A stretch of DNA of 64,000 bases from Siphonodentalium dalli (GCA_032622095.1 CP136069.1:122126126-122190125), one strand, 5' to 3'. Shown: positions 10,251 through 22,815, counted from the first letter of the stretch. Numbers and translations: made by a program. Notes: generated by a model from the sequence alone, not told the origin.

Positions 10251-10610
10251 TTTAGATACTTACTAGTGTCAAGGTTGTTCTAAATTTACTGGTAGTATTT
10301 TCTTGTTCGATAAAAGTCAAAATTCTCATTAGTTTCATTGTGAATATCAGATATTTTTCTAATTTGCCTAAGTCTTCGTCTATTCAACACGCCCAATGTG
10401 GGTTTTGTCAAATTTCCTCAATAAAAATTATGTTTGTTTGCAGTTGTAACAATGCTATTTTATTACTCCGGTCACCAAATATCATTCCATTCATTTTTGC
10501 CCAGGGTATAATACCCATTCCACAATAGCATAATGAATGGGATCAGCCCATTACAGCAAAATAACTTGACACCATCAGTGTACATACGAGGTATATCATC
10601 ATGAACTCAC

Positions 10611-12733
10611 CTTGCATTGCTTTGGAACTAATGAACTTCTACCATCGCTTTTTAAAGAGAATGCTGAGGAATCAAAATTCATAGCATCTTCATCTGAACA
10701 GTCATCTAACACCAGGTGATCACTCAAATCACTTATGATTCCTCCAAGCCCTGAATCAAGTACACGCTGACTGCCCTGAGTTACTGTCCTTGATGGTCCT
10801 TCTATTACATCAAAGCTCGCGGGATCACATGTTTCTTTCACGTGGCAAGCAGTAAGGCACCTCTTTCCATATTTTAAACAATCCTGCTTGTACTGCAGTA
10901 TTTTTGAAATGTAGCCACGGTGTTCACAACCAGGAGGTATGCCGTCGAGAAGAGAATTGATGCTCAAGCTGGCAGCAACTGAATTTTCCTCGTCAAGCTT
11001 CGAAGCACTGTCACTTATTCTCACATTTATATCCTTGATAATAGTATCTAGTTCAGCCTCAAGGTCATCAAATGTTGTCATGGATTCAACTCCAGTGTCA
11101 GAAACTGAACTACCGCTGCCTGCATTTGGGTAGAAGTCATCAGCGTCAAGCAATATTTCGCTGTTATAATTTACATTGGCTTCACTTATTTGATTGTCCT
11201 TGACATTGAATAGTATAGACTGATTGTTATTGTTCTCATTGTCAGTATTGAAACTTTGACTGATTCCAGAATCTGCAACAGACACAGGAATGTTAACACA
11301 AACGTTTTTTTCTTTGTCCAGATAATTGTGTAGCACCTCAGTTTCCGTGATATCAGTGTTAACTTCCTCAGATTCAATAGCACCATTATAATCTGATGTC
11401 ACTTCACATCCTGCAGAATTACCTGATGTACCTTCAACACCGCGTCTCCTATTGTTAATTCGTTTTGATAGGCTTTTCTTTTTTATACTTTTCTTTCCTT
11501 TACCTGATTTAGAACCATATATTGAGTTCAAATTTTGGACTGAAGTCTGGTTGCTTTTACAATGTTTTTGTGTATCGCCATAATCCGCAGATTGTTTCTT
11601 ATTGCTGGAGATAGACGATGTGTTTTTGCTCGATTTGCCAGAAACCTGAGATGAAGAACTTTTACCTGTCTTTTTACCTGATGGTGGTCTATTATGAACA
11701 AGAGTTTGAGATACTCCTGATGAATTCTTTTTCAGAGAATTTCTCTCATAAGGCTCAAAGGAAACAATGTTCACCACACCACTAGTACAACTAGATGTTT
11801 CCTTTGCTGCAGCATTATCAGATTTGAAGTTTTTATTATACATATTTGACGAGTTGATTTCCAATTCACTTTTAATATTTCCATCTTTATTGAGTGCATT
11901 ATAAGTTTCGGAAACAGACAGGTTCGAAAAGTTTTTAGAAAATCCAAACACATCACTGAATGATTCAGCGTTATACTGGTAGCTATTACCAACTGACTTC
12001 CCATCTCCTGAACTTGGCTGTCCTCCGTTTTCATGGTTGTTAGATTCATGACCACCCACATCATTTTTAGTTGTAGACCCAGAAACCAGATGACAAGGTA
12101 ACGTCTTGTTTTCATTGTCTCTATTATCATCATCATGATCACCACCAGAATTTGTGAAATCAAACAAGTTTCTTGGATCACATGATTGTTTATGTTCAGC
12201 CTCCTTCACAATTTGGCTCCTCTCCTCGTGCTTTAGCATTGATGCTGAACTAGACCGAACCGTGTATATCACGCCACTGTCCACAACTGGCGTCCTTTTA
12301 TCTGCGAATCTCACAACTTTTGTTGAATCCTTTGGTATCCCTGTTGCTGTGTGAGGTCGTTTCTTTTGTGCTTTCGTGGGTGAATTGCTCCTTGTTGTTG
12401 ACCGGCTATCAGGTTTGACTGGAGTTTCGTGAAAACTTTTTTGAGACACCATTAATGTGCCAGGAAGCTTTTCTTCTTCAGTCTGAGTTCTTGGCGGAGG
12501 CACTACAAACTGTGTTGTTTTGCCAGATTTTTTGGTTGGTGAGTTTGGTGAAGGTGTAAACCAAGTTCCTGATGATTCAGAAACAACAATTTCTCTTTGT
12601 TCTTCTTCTGAGTTTTTGTCACTGACTTTGTGTTGTGGAGATTCATTGACTTTACGATGAATATCAACTTTGATCACAGCTGGCTTCTCATCTTGCCGTA
12701 TATAATCCAAGTTGTTAATTACATGATTAACAC
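10611..12733 (-). CDS. Exon 9, the main exon of the large gene (residues 358-1064)
   Basis: This 2,123-base exon holds 707 codons without a stop. The acceptor is caaatttcag at 12734 and the donor is TGCAAG/gtgagt at 10610; reading past the donor gives only three more codons before a stop. The sequence is low in hydrophobic residues, rich in Ser, Asn, Asp and Lys, and has proline-directed sites (FTPSPNSPTK, ETPVKP, NSPTKAQKKRPHTATG near residues 470-488). A Lys/Arg cluster at residues about 765-787 (KGKKSIKKKSLSKR...NNRRR) could be a nuclear or nucleolar signal. Near the C-terminal part, residues about 954-992 (GCEHRGYISKILQYKQDC and following) hold five Cys and two His and look less disordered than the rest. 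An acidic tail follows (SDEDAMNFDSS). The family is not recognised; a cytoskeletal, centrosomal or nuclear scaffold role is only a guess from composition. Confidence 0.85.
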
Positions 12734-13369
12734 CTGAAATTTGAAAATTATTTAAATTATTAAGTAATAAGTTAATCGGCTGCGAATAGAAATACTATGC
12801 AGATCAAATCTTACTATCAAACTGAAGTTATTAGTTTATACCAGCAGGGTTGCCTGGTGTAGCCCAGTTAAATAAAAGGTTGACCGACCACAGTGTCCCC
12901 CGACACAGTGGGTAACTGAAGGATTGGCTAACACAGGTTCCAATGATGGTTAATATCTGTGCCAAGTTCTGAAAAAATTGACTGGAAAATGACAGAATAC
13001 AGGTTCAGAGAAAGATGCATCCCAGCAAGTAAGATTCATATCGAAAAATGGCAATAACTCCACCAAAATGACACTGACTAAACTCAAAATCTCAGGTGCG
13101 CATGTACCCATGCTGGATGACATCTGTGCCAAGTTTAAAAAAATTGACTGGAAAATGACGGAATACAGGCTCAGACAAAAGATGACTTTTTGTGACATTA
13201 GCTTTTTTAAAGAATAAAGATGTAAAATTCTGGTAAAAACTTGACTCCAACTTCACGATCACATGCATGTTCTCAAAGCTGAACCACACACCAAACATCA
13301 AGAGATTCATTTGAAAATTTCTCAAGTTATCATTTAGACAAGGCAGATACATGTATTATGATTTTAAGT

Positions 13370-13850
13370 CGAAAAAGGAGCATAACTCTCTCAAAAATCA
13401 TTGGACTGAGACCAAATTCAAACGTAGCCTGCGTCTTCTTAAATGTAAACCAGGTACCGAATATCAAGAAATTTTGTCGATTATTGCTCAACTTACCATG
13501 AGGACAACACGAAAACAGTGATTTCTAAGTCTAAAATGGGGCATAACTCAGTCAAACATCATCGGACCGTGACCAAATTCGAACTTGGTCTGTGTCTCCT
13601 AAAATGTAAACCAGCTACCAAATATCAAGAAATTCTGTTGAATATTGCTCAAGTTACCATGGGGACAACACAAAAACAGCGATTTCTAAGTCGAAAAAGA
13701 GCATAACTCCGTCAAAAATCATCAGACCATGACCAAATTCGCACATGACCTGCGTCTTCTCAAATGTGAACCACTTACCAAATATCAATAAATTCTGTTA
13801 AATATTGCTCAGTTATCATCCGGACAACATGGATGGACAGACATATGGAC
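13370..13850 (+). repeat. Tandem repeat, about 161-bp period, three copies
   Basis: Units start near 13370, 13530 and 13690 with tctaagtcgaaaaagagcat aactc and hold accaaattcgaacttggtct and aatatcaagaaattctgttg. It ends in ggacagacatatggacaaac. A diverged outlying unit is near 13040. It lies in the intron between exons 8 and 9. Confidence 0.85.
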
Positions 13851-14270
13851 AAACACCCAAACATTTGGTCTTTAAGTGATCTTTCTTTGATTGTTTTTGG
13901 CAGGTTTGACCACTTAACTCCTAAATTGTACGAAATAATGGGCATTTAAAGGCGGTAGTTTGACATTAGGTGGTCGAACTTTCCTTTGCCTTAGGCTCCT
14001 CCCCTGACATCTAAGATTCAAATGTGCACCTGGATGCACGCACACATGGACAGACATGCTGATTATAATAGTCCTCTGAAATTTTTCGGGTGACAATAAA
14101 CAAGGTAAATGTAGGTACATTCTTCATTGGCCAAATACCATAATTTTCATCATTAAATTCCTTAACAGAGCAAGAGAGAAAACGCTTTTTGGATAGGCCT
14201 GCATACTATTGAAAAGAAGAGTAAGATTCTTCACCTTAAACCTAATATTGCAGCTAAAGACACAACTTAC

Positions 14271-14368
14271 TGCTATCTGTTGATGCAGTATCCAGCCTTG
14301 GAGTGGCCTCGGGAGTTCTTGGTGTCTCCCCAATAGCAAGAATAACATCTTCCTGTATTTTTGGTTGC
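14271..14368 (-). CDS. Exon 8 of the large gene (residues 325-356)
   Basis: A 98-base exon with acceptor tatcaacag and donor AGCA/gtaagt. It reads QPKIQEDVILAIGETPRTPE and on to TASTDS, including two TP sites (TPRTPE, ATPR). The trailing A joins GT of exon 9 to give Ser357. Confidence 0.75.
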
Positions 14369-14472
14369 CTGTTGATAAAAAGGTCCAAGTACAGCTGTCG
14401 TGTATTGGGGACTCACCCCCAATAATTTTGATTTAAAAAATGGTGAAAGGCAAACAAATGGTGTGAAATGTT

Positions 14473-14804
14473 TTAACCCTATCATGATGGGGAGCAGCGC
14501 TGGTGCAGCAATAAATATCATGTGCTAGTGCATTCTCTCATATTTGTGAGTCTCACATAGGAGCTTTGCATATATAAGAGAATACACTGGCTTACAAGGT
14601 CAAGGTAAATATTGTTAGGCGAATGTATTCTCTTATAAATGTGAGGCTCCTTATGGGAGACTCGCCTATATAAGAGAATGCATTGGCACATGGTTTTCGC
14701 AAAATGCTTTCATGACAGGAGCTGCGCTGGTGCAGCATTAAAGATCCTGTGGCAGTGCATTCTCTTGTATATGCTTCAGGAAGTTCCGGTCATGGAAGGG
14801 TTAA
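14473..14804. mobile_element. piggyBac-like MITE, complete
   Basis: TTAA at both ends (14473-14476, 14801-14804), left end ccctatcatgatggg, right end gtcatggaaggg. Internal hairpins around 14530-14590 and 14625-14690, plus an extra partial copy of the end segment (ggagctgcgctggtgcagca, 14720-14740) that suggests an internal duplication. It lies about 105 bases upstream of exon 8 in the same intron. Confidence 0.8.
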
Positions 14805-15480
14805 ATAACCATGCGGATGAAATGCAGAACCCTGTAAGATTAACGACAAGCACCAGAAATCTCTGAAAATCACAAAACACTCATCATTTATCAAATAAGG
14901 TTCAGCATCTATACCCAGACATTACTTGCACAAGTATATAAAATGGCACATTTCCAATTCATGTACATCGTATCAAGTCATTTGAAAAAGATTGAATGCT
15001 ATATGTTTTGCATAGAATTCTGACCGATGACAAGTGGTAACTAATTTACGTCTATACTTCAAATTAAGGCCCGATGCCACGCTCTTTTAACCCCCTAACC
15101 CTCTATATATATAAATTTTCTATCGAAGCGTTCTCATGTCCTATGCTTGGAATACTATAAACCAATGTATTATCTACCTCACACATGGAACAGGGGATGA
15201 CTAAAGGCATGCGGAAAAATGTGTACGAGGAGCGATAAATAATGCCAGGCCTGCTTAGTATTGACTGTAAAAATCACCCGGGTATCGCGAACCTTTACTG
15301 AATGCATCGTGTTGTAACTGTGGTACGTGCAGTGTTGAAGCGGTAACCTTACCGCAGTGTTGGAGGTTACCAGGGAAATACCGGGGCGACACCACATTAG
15401 AGGTGGTCAATTCCTTTATGTATTGCTATACAATGAAGGGAGGTCATCATCAAGAGGTGATTGAAAATTATAAAACTTAC

Positions 15481-15688
15481 ACATAATCTCCATCCAGAAG
15501 TGAATTTCTAGCCTCGGCTATTATGTTGTCCCTATATTCATCGATGCTGGAAGCTGCAGATGTTCTGTGTATAGACTCCACAGTATCTGGTCGCTCTAGC
15601 AAGAGTTCTCTCATGTCCGGCAGGCTATTTATAATGTCCATATGGCGCTTTAGAGTATCGCTAGGCTTTCCCATTGATTTAGTCTGAT
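15481..15688 (-). CDS. Exon 7 of the large gene (residues 256-323)
   Basis: A 208-base exon with acceptor tatttatttcag and consensus donor gtaagt. It encodes QTKSMGKPSDTLKRHMDIIN and on to SLLDGDY, with a likely helical stretch (MRELLLERPDTVESI and EYRDNIIAEARNSLL). The ATG inside it is an internal Met and not a start. It ends with GT, completed by G of exon 8 to give Val324. Confidence 0.8.
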
Positions 15689-15825
15689 CTGAAATAAATA
15701 AAAAAAAATTAATTAGAAATTGATAATATTCAGGACTATCTAGTCATACATGTCACACACCCTCTATATTTACACAAATAGCTCCTGTAGGAGTCAGTAC
15801 ATTTCATCATATGGTTTACATATAG

Positions 15826-15953
15826 AATACACCCATAGTAGCCGAGAATAAAAAAATTTCACCACAATAACCACGAGCCTTTGGCGAGTGGTTAAAACCA
15901 CACAATTCCACCAGTGGTGAATTTTTTTTATTCTCGGCTACTATGGGTGTATT
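15826..15953. mobile_element. 128-bp palindromic element
   Basis: Arms aatacacccatagtagccga gaataaaaaaatttcaccac are mirrored at the right, ending ctcggctactatgggtgtat t. Related tactatgggtataaa strings recur at 16550-16700. Confidence 0.8.
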
Positions 15954-16731
15954 TTGTTTATACCATAATTATTATTCTTCGGTCGCTTCGTAAATGTATT
16001 GCTACTATGTTGGTGACTGTTAACATGTATGTGCACCGAGTGACCCAAATATGTTAAGCTATCATGAATGTGGGTCACGCGTAGTAATACATATTTCTAG
16101 GAAATTCGGTGATCCGCCACTTTCTTGGGCATCAGTCAGCTGATGTGAACACACATTCAGATTTCCCACATTGCAGATACCATTAACAATCTATACGTTG
16201 TTGTCAAAATGTAAGCCGTCGTTCGCTTTAAACACGGAAAGGCAGACGAACACGTGCGTTTTGTTTTGTTTACATTTTCAACAGCTATCGCCGACCTGTA
16301 TAAAACGTGTACTTTGTCGGTGCATGCACCTAGCATAAAACATCTTTAAACTAACTTTAATGTGTCATGTTTTGACAAGTAAACCCAGTAAATGGAATTG
16401 GATAGTATATATCTCTGTGTTTAGACCACTTATCGCATTTCAGTGTGTTTTGAGTCGGAAAAATTGTGTATTTACTTCGCGAAGCGGGCATGACGAAAAA
16501 TTGGGCTAAATTTCGACAGCGAGGTCACCAGAGGTCAAATGACGGGTCGTTCTACTATGGGTATAAACTTTTATCACATAAAGTGCCGTTGAAACATTTA
16601 CACAACAGTAGAAATTTATACCAATAGTAGGAATCGTTATACCCACAGTAGGGTGTAAAGATGAAATTTACAAAACAGGTGTTATACACACAGTAGCATA
16701 GCCAATTATGGTATAAATGAATGTTTCCGAT

Positions 16732-16781
16732 GTTCATAAACCAATAACTGAAGTTTACCCTTCAGTTATTGGTTGATGAAC
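16732..16781. repeat. 50-bp hairpin
   Basis: gttcataaaccaataactga ag mirrored by cttcagttattggttgatga ac with a five-base loop. Confidence 0.8.
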
Positions 16782-16963
16782 GAAATGCCTACGTCATTTC
16801 AAGCTGATCGTGTGAGCATGCTCGCTGCTTGTTATATATTTGGACAGTCGTATTGGAATTGAAAAATATGTAATACTTATAATTGTTTTGGTAGTTTTGA
16901 AAAGTTGTTCAAATGATTAATTTTCTATTAATGTTCTTTTAAAATGTACTGGTATATGATAAT

Positions 16964-17117
16964 AAGAAATGCCTTGCAGATTGAATGGGGTCATTGGTTT
17001 TAACCGGTAGAGTAATTTAACAAAGTATGCGTGAATCCCTTCAGGATTCACACACTTTGTTTAATATACTCTGCGGGTCAAAATCCAATCACCCCAATCG
17101 ATCTGCAAGTCATTTCT
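16964..17117. mobile_element. 154-bp palindromic element
   Basis: agaaatgccttgcagattga ... mirrored by tcgatctgcaagtcatttct; inner arms gtgaatccc / ggattcac meet at the centre (17038-17047). Confidence 0.8.
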
Positions 17118-17652
17118 TAAAGGAGAGTTGCTTGTTAACCCTTTCTATACGAAATAGATTCTCCGATTCAGTTACAAAAATATATATCGGAACAGTCTAT
17201 TATTCATTTAGAGTGGTGTACAGGTAATATAAGCAGACGACAGTCAATACAAGTTCAGAAGGAATTCTATTCATTGGCGGGAAATGTACAGATAATATTC
17301 TGCCAATATATAGCCAATTCCTACTACACAATTTCAAGGTACATTTAGTAAATTTGGCAGATTATTTTCTTTTTAATCGAATACTCCAACTTACAATTGA
17401 CATCGACTGTTGTCATCCAATGGCTGAATCCGATTATGAAAATCGGCTGTACATTAACTTTTTATATTTACAACAAATCTCAAATATACAAATTATGATT
17501 ATAAGTGCCGGAACTATCATATTATAGCCATAGAACCAACCAATATCAGTTACATATATATGATCTCAAATGTAATACATTAACAGATCATGCATGCTGA
17601 AGTTGTTTATATATAATGCCATCACTATATAATAATTATGGGACTCGCATAC

Positions 17653-17720
17653 CTGGGACTATGCCTTTACATTGTGCTATATCCGGACCATACACTGTTA
17701 CTGGCTTGAGTGGCTTTAAC
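17653..17720 (-). CDS. Exon 6 of the large gene (residues 233-254)
   Basis: A 68-base exon with acceptor ttttttgcag and donor CCCAG/gtatgc. Only one frame is open through it: LKPLKPVTVYGPDIAQCKGI, then VP. Its leading G completes Arg232 and its trailing G joins AT of exon 7 to give Asp255. It is too short to appear in an ORF scan. Confidence 0.75.
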
Positions 17721-18363
17721 CTGCAAAAAATAACAGATATCTACAAACATCTGGTTAACAAAACAATCAACAAGGTTTAAGCAGGATATGAATTGGCCAG
17801 AAAATTCTTTTTACAATATTGAAAATTATTCATTCCGCTTTTGCTATAATTTTACCCAGCAATAATAATGCTCAATTTGGTGTTTAAGTAACTAAATTAA
17901 GTAAACAATTAATATCGTTGAGCAAAATTTTTAAGAAAAAATTCAATGAATATATCCCAAAATCCATTTCCTTGTGACAGGAGTGGGATTTGAACATTCT
18001 TTCCAGCGATATATAATAAATGTACTCACATCTTAAAAATATGATGATCCAAGCACAATTTTTAGTTTTAACATTTATTTAAATTTATTACACAAGAATT
18101 TCTCGGTGAGTTAGAAGTGGTAATGTCACCTATGTAAATTACGTCCCCGGTGACAGCTCCAAATTTTACACCATATCGGAACTATTTTTATAAATATTCT
18201 TGAAAAAGAAGTGCTCATTGTACTGTTTCATGAGTTCTGTGAAAGTCAATATGTATGACATCATGGATAGGATATTTTATAATTATATTATCTTCCGTAT
18301 CCAAATAGACTGGGGAAAAAACTTAATAACTCGAACATTAACCCTAAAGATATAATAGAGTAC

Positions 18364-18497
18364 CTCCCCTTGAGAAGTCTTCCAGCAATCCTTCTTTTAC
18401 TAGAGGGTTTCTCTTGTGCTAAGATTTTGTTGACATGAAATGTCGCAAAAGCCGTTTGATCCTTCAGTTCATTAGAAGGCATAGCAGGAAGTAGTTC
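18364..18497 (-). CDS. Exon 5 of the large gene (residues 188-231)
   Basis: A 134-base exon with acceptor tttcttcag and donor GGGGAG/gtactc. It reads ELLPAMPSNELKDQTAFATF and continues to a basic stretch (KRRIAGRLLKG). It starts in phase 0 and ends with AG, which joins the G of exon 6 to give Arg232. Together with exons 6 and 7 it has a more balanced composition than the rest, so this may be a folded segment. Confidence 0.75.
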
Positions 18498-18652
18498 CTG
18501 AAGAAACAAAAGTTTAAAGATATACCATACGGTCTTTAACCTCTTCACTGGTAATTTAATAAATCAAATTATATCATAAGCTGGATTGCTGATGTTACAT
18601 ATGTCTATTTTTCAGTAAAACAATACGACAGAAATATTGTGAATACCCTAAA

Positions 18653-18894
18653 ATGCCAAGGCTATTATTATACACTATCCGTGCCAAGGCTATTATTATA
18701 CACTATCCGTGCCAAGGCTATTATTATACACTATCCGTGCCAAGGCTATTATTATACACTATTATTATTATACACTATCCGTGCCAAGGCTATTATTATA
18801 CACTATCCGTGCCAAGGCTATTATTATACACTATCCGTGCCAAGGCTATTATTATACACTATCCGTGCCAAGGCTATTATTATACACTATCCGT
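18653..18894 (+). repeat. 28-bp tandem array, left part
   Basis: About eight units of tgccaaggctattattatac actatccg, with one unit expanded by an extra tattattatacac. The array is continued at 20110-20277 after a hAT-like insertion. Confidence 0.95.
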
Positions 18895-20109
18895 TAGGGG
18901 TGTAACGATACAGGGTATATGGGGTGTATCGATATTTATCGCGATACAGAGGTCACGATACGATACGATACGTATCGCGATTTTACTTACCTAAAATTAT
19001 AGTGATATTGCCAAGTCTTCCTACGGACTGTATATACACTGATATATAGCGATAGCGATGGGTGTGTATGTGCTTGCATGGCTATAGGTAGGCCTACATG
19101 AACTCGCTAAAGATAAGTACTAGATGTTCATCTATAATGTTTGTTGTTGCAACTTGTATTGTATTGTCTAAGAAGAACAAACACTATTTAAAACCTCGTC
19201 AATGTATCGACTATCAGTGAAATCCCATAGGCCCGGAAGCATAAAGATGCCAACATTCAACCCCATTGCTGCACTGTGTTATCTGAACAAAATTAATTAG
19301 AGAGTACAAACACTACCTGTTGACCAATGAGGAATGTCCTCTCCGAAAATCTCACAGTCAATGTCACGAGATTGACAGCTAAATGGGAGGGGCTTTATAT
19401 TAATAACTCATGTCAAGTTGTCAACTTTATAACGGGAATTGGGGGGATTCACTTTCTGTTGACAAGTTTATTCCGGGAAGTTTAACAATTGCTCAGCAAC
19501 CCACATGGGTCAGTGCACAGAGTGCAGTGTCCAGTGTTGACGAGACATGGGGAAAGACATACATGTAGATTGATATGATATAGGTCGAACCTACATGCAG
19601 TGAACAGTGAAATAAAATTGCAGCAATAGCAGTAAGACAGGCATCAAAGGTTTGCCGCCGTTTGTAAACGACATGTCATTGACAAAGTAGGTGACTCGCT
19701 GCATGACGTGTAATATTGAAATAGGTCATTAAAATTGAGGTCACTCAGGTCAGGTCTGTTCTTTGATCAGTGGACCACAAGCGACTGATTGGTCTATTAA
19801 TACAATGTGTTTCATCGTATTGTCCACACATGCAAATTGATACAATGCGGTCTGTTGGCATCACGGTTACTCTGTGATAAATAGGGAATGCTTATCATTT
19901 TTATTACTTATTGTGGGGGATTACCTTAATTTTTTGTTAGATACTGATTCAACATTGACCTTTCTCGTTCATGGCGACTGTTGTTTACTTACCTTAATAA
20001 GAAATAACAACATGCAATTTGTGTATCGAGATACGTATCGTTTGAATGTCCGTATCGTCAGTGCTGTATCGTGGTCGCATCGATACATCGATGTATCGTT
20101 ACACCCCTA
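18895..20109. mobile_element. hAT-like non-autonomous transposon inserted in the 28-bp array
   Basis: Ends TAGGGGTGTAACGATAC and its inverse gtatcgttacacccctA are the hAT-type terminus. The flanks are an 8-base near-duplication, ctatccgt (18887-18894) and ctatcctt (20110-20117), as hAT transposition makes. Near both ends are clusters of cgatacg/cgtatcg words. The 1,215-bp interior shows no transposase frame. Confidence 0.85.
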
Positions 20110-20277
20110 CTATCCTTACCAAGGCTATTATTATACACTATCCGTGCCAAGGCTATTATTATACACTATCCGTGCCAAGGCTATTATTATACACTATTAT
20201 TATACACTATTATTATACACTATTATTATACACTATTATTATACACTATTATTATACACTATCCGCTATACACTATC
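20110..20277 (+). repeat. 28-bp tandem array, right part
   Basis: Three more 28-bp units (accaaggctattattataca), then a run of the 13-base sub-unit tattattatacac, six to seven copies, ending at cactatccgctatacactat ccg. Confidence 0.95.
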
Positions 20278-20400
20278 CGAGAACACTCTAAACTAATTAA
20301 CCCTTCCATGACTGGAGCTTCCTGAAATTTGGCGAAAAACCTGTGTAAATGCATTCTCTTATATATGCGAGTCTCCCTGGAGTCTCGCATATATAAAACA

Positions 20401-21841
20401 AGAGGTACGCTGTCGCGTGGCATTTGCCCCCGACCGTAGCAATTCGGATTAAGCATGGACAAAACTGCTGATATCCGAGGAGGTCTATATGACCATTCCA
20501 AAAGAAGTTCGTACTAGAAATTCCGGAAACCCAAAAACAAGCGATCCAGAAACCCAAAAACAAGCAAAAATTGAAATTTTCTAAGTAAAAAAAAGGGCCA
20601 TAACTCTGGTGAAAATGGGTGGACAAACCCGCGCTATGCATGTAGCTGTTCCCCCATGCTGCTCTATCACCGTACCAAATAACAGCTAAATCTGCCCAGC
20701 GGTTGCTGAAAAATAATGCAAAATGTTTGTAAAGACGAACAAAATTGAAATTTTCTAAGTTGAAAAAAGGGCCATAACTCTGGCAAAAATCATCAGATCA
20801 TACCCAAATTCGCACTTGACATGTATTTTCATATAGCCGATCCACAAAAATACGGGATTTGGAATCGTGCCACCAAAGCTCACGCTATCATCTGGAAACC
20901 CAAAAAACAAGAGAAAAATTGAATTTTCTAAGTAAAAAAAGGGCCATAACTCTGGTGAAAATGGGCGGACGAAACCCGCGCTATGCATGTAGCTGTTCCC
21001 CCATGCTGCTCTATCACCATACCAAATATCAGCTAAATCTGCCCAGCGGTTGCTGAACAATAATGCAAAATGTTTGTACGGACAGACAAAATTTAATTTT
21101 CTAAGTAAAAAAAGGACCATAACTCTGGTGAAAATGGGTGGACGAAACCCGCGCTATGCATGTAGCTGTTCCCCCATGCTGCTCTATCACCATACCAAAT
21201 ATCAGCTAATCTGCTCAGCGGTTGCTGAACAATAATGCAAAATGTTTGTACGGACGTACGGACGGACGGACCAACAAATGGGTAGATATGTGGCTTCGAC
21301 CTATGTGGCTAGAAATGGTAATGTGGCTTTAGTTTTTATGTGGCTTCTCAAGTAGCCATAAAATTTTAAGTGGCTATCAAGTAGTAGATAGTGATAAAAC
21401 TCCAGATTATGGATTCATAACATGTTGGAATTATAGCAGAAGAAGCCGATTAAAACTCAAAAACTTGCTCACAGCAACTGGGACAGTGGAATAGGAGAAA
21501 CTGACAGGTCCGTGATTGGGTGGCTAGCCACATAAATGTCTTGTCAGTGTCCGACATCTCCTATTGACGGGTCATGGATGTCTAAATCGATGGACTTTTT
21601 TTTCTCCAAATTTTGAGTGACTACAAAATTAAATAAGCTGATTAGGCCAAATAGATCATTTTAGAACGTCCATCTGAAAGCTGTTACGTGGCTAGCCACG
21701 CAACGGAAGTTATGCACATAAATATCCATTTTACACAATCTTAGCCACATAAGTAGTCATTAGTAAACACGTTCGGCTCGACGGACGTACGGACGGACGG
21801 AGACGTCGACTATATACCCGCCGACTTCAAGTCGGGGGCAT
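20401..21841. mobile_element. 1.4-kb unclassified element nested in a MITE
   Basis: Its ends carry a short inverted match (gcatttgcccccgac near 20421; gtcgggggcataat near 21831). The left half is a tandem array (20560-21255); the right half holds a 'gtggct...' rich stretch and runs of acggacggacgg. No transposase reading is seen. The insertion point is set by the split MITE. Confidence 0.65.
20560..21255 (+). repeat. Tandem repeat, about 173-bp period, four copies
   Basis: Units carry gggccataactctggtgaaa, then atgggtggacgaaacccgcg, then gttcccccatgctgctctat. The shared point gggccataac recurs at about 20596, 20769, 20941 and 21114. The second unit is more diverged. This sequence style is widespread in mollusc genomes. 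Confidence 0.85.
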
Positions 21842-22284
21842 AATAATGCATTGGCCTAACAATATTTACCTTGATAAGCCAGTGCATTCTCTTATACTCG
21901 CATATATAAGAGAATGCTCTGGCACATGATCTTTAATGCCGCACAAGCGCAGCTCCCTTCATGAAAGGGTTAAAACGTCGAAATACACTGGTTCTGAAGC
22001 AAGTTCTTGTGAATATGTCATTCTGGGGCATACAATGCTCGTAGAAAGGTAGTTCAGATATTTATCGACCTATTTTGATACAAAAGCGAATATTATTAGG
22101 TGTATTTTTGAGTGGAAATTTAACCACCATGTGGCTTTATATTTTACGTTCATAATCAGCATGGACCTATAGCTACGAATAGGTTAACAATCTGCCAAAT
22201 GAAATTCCGTGTGGCACAAAAAGTATTAAGTTATGGATTGTGGTTGATCAGGGGATGATTGTGGTAATTTAGATCAGATATTTA

Positions 22285-22545
22285 TTTTTGAAGTTTGTTA
22301 TTTCTCGAGATGTGCAATTATTTGTGGCCCAGAAAAACGTAGTCAAACAGACTGTCTCGGACAAAATTGAGGATGAAGATGGATAACTCTAAAATCAAGT
22401 GGTAATACGGACAAATTTTGTGATACTCAAGTGAATATGGCCATATTTTGTTGACAAAATGTTGATAAATAACACGTTTTGGGAAATTTGATACCATAGT
22501 TGACACTTGTTAGAATTATTTTGTTGCAATTAATGTGGTGATGTG
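22285..22545 (+). repeat. Dispersed repeat, copy 2
   Basis: The same family as 1-235, in the same orientation, at roughly 75-80 percent identity by eye with several indels. It lies in the intron between exons 4 and 5 of the large gene. Confidence 0.7.
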
Positions 22546-22815
22546 GTGAAATTGTACTTGTATGGATGTATTCAAATGAAGCGAGCATATTCCCTGATTG
22601 TAACAATGAAATGTTGATCAATCGACTTGAATTAAGTCAATTTGTAATTGTTAATCTATAAATGATTTACGTTTGTTGGAGTGAATCATAATAAAGGTCA
22701 TTACTCTTGAAAATTATCATCTTGCACTAAGAAATTTTCAAACACTGCAACTGTATTCCCAGTATTATTCTGTAACTTGGAACATATTATTAACAAGTTC
22801 TTTACTAAATACTCA

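Larger units (their letters stand above)
20297..21973. mobile_element. piggyBac-like MITE interrupted by a 1.4-kb insertion
   Basis: The left end (TTAA 20297, cccttccatgactggagctt) and first hairpin run to about 20400. The rest of the element, from the aatgcattggcctaacaata spacer to catgaaagggTTAA, resumes at about 21842 and ends at 21973. The intervening 20401-21841 belongs to another repeat. Confidence 0.75.

Noticed and set aside
11771-12354. Frames of 136 and 66 codons over the main exon
   Set aside because: Shadows of the 707-codon exon in other frames.
10599-12710. The main exon as a single-exon 703-residue gene ending at 10599
   Set aside because: The last three codons lie beyond a strong donor (AAG/gtgagt), the first codon is TTG, and upstream and downstream exons join in phase.
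18653-20277. CRISPR-like array
   Set aside because: Units are contiguous with no variable spacers, and the context is an animal genome.
19874-20296. 140-codon frame as a hAT transposase
   Set aside because: It runs from the element interior into the tandem array and shows no transposase motif.
18639-20325. Frames repeating YYYTLSVPRLLLYTI
   Set aside because: Translation of the 28-bp tandem array in three frames.
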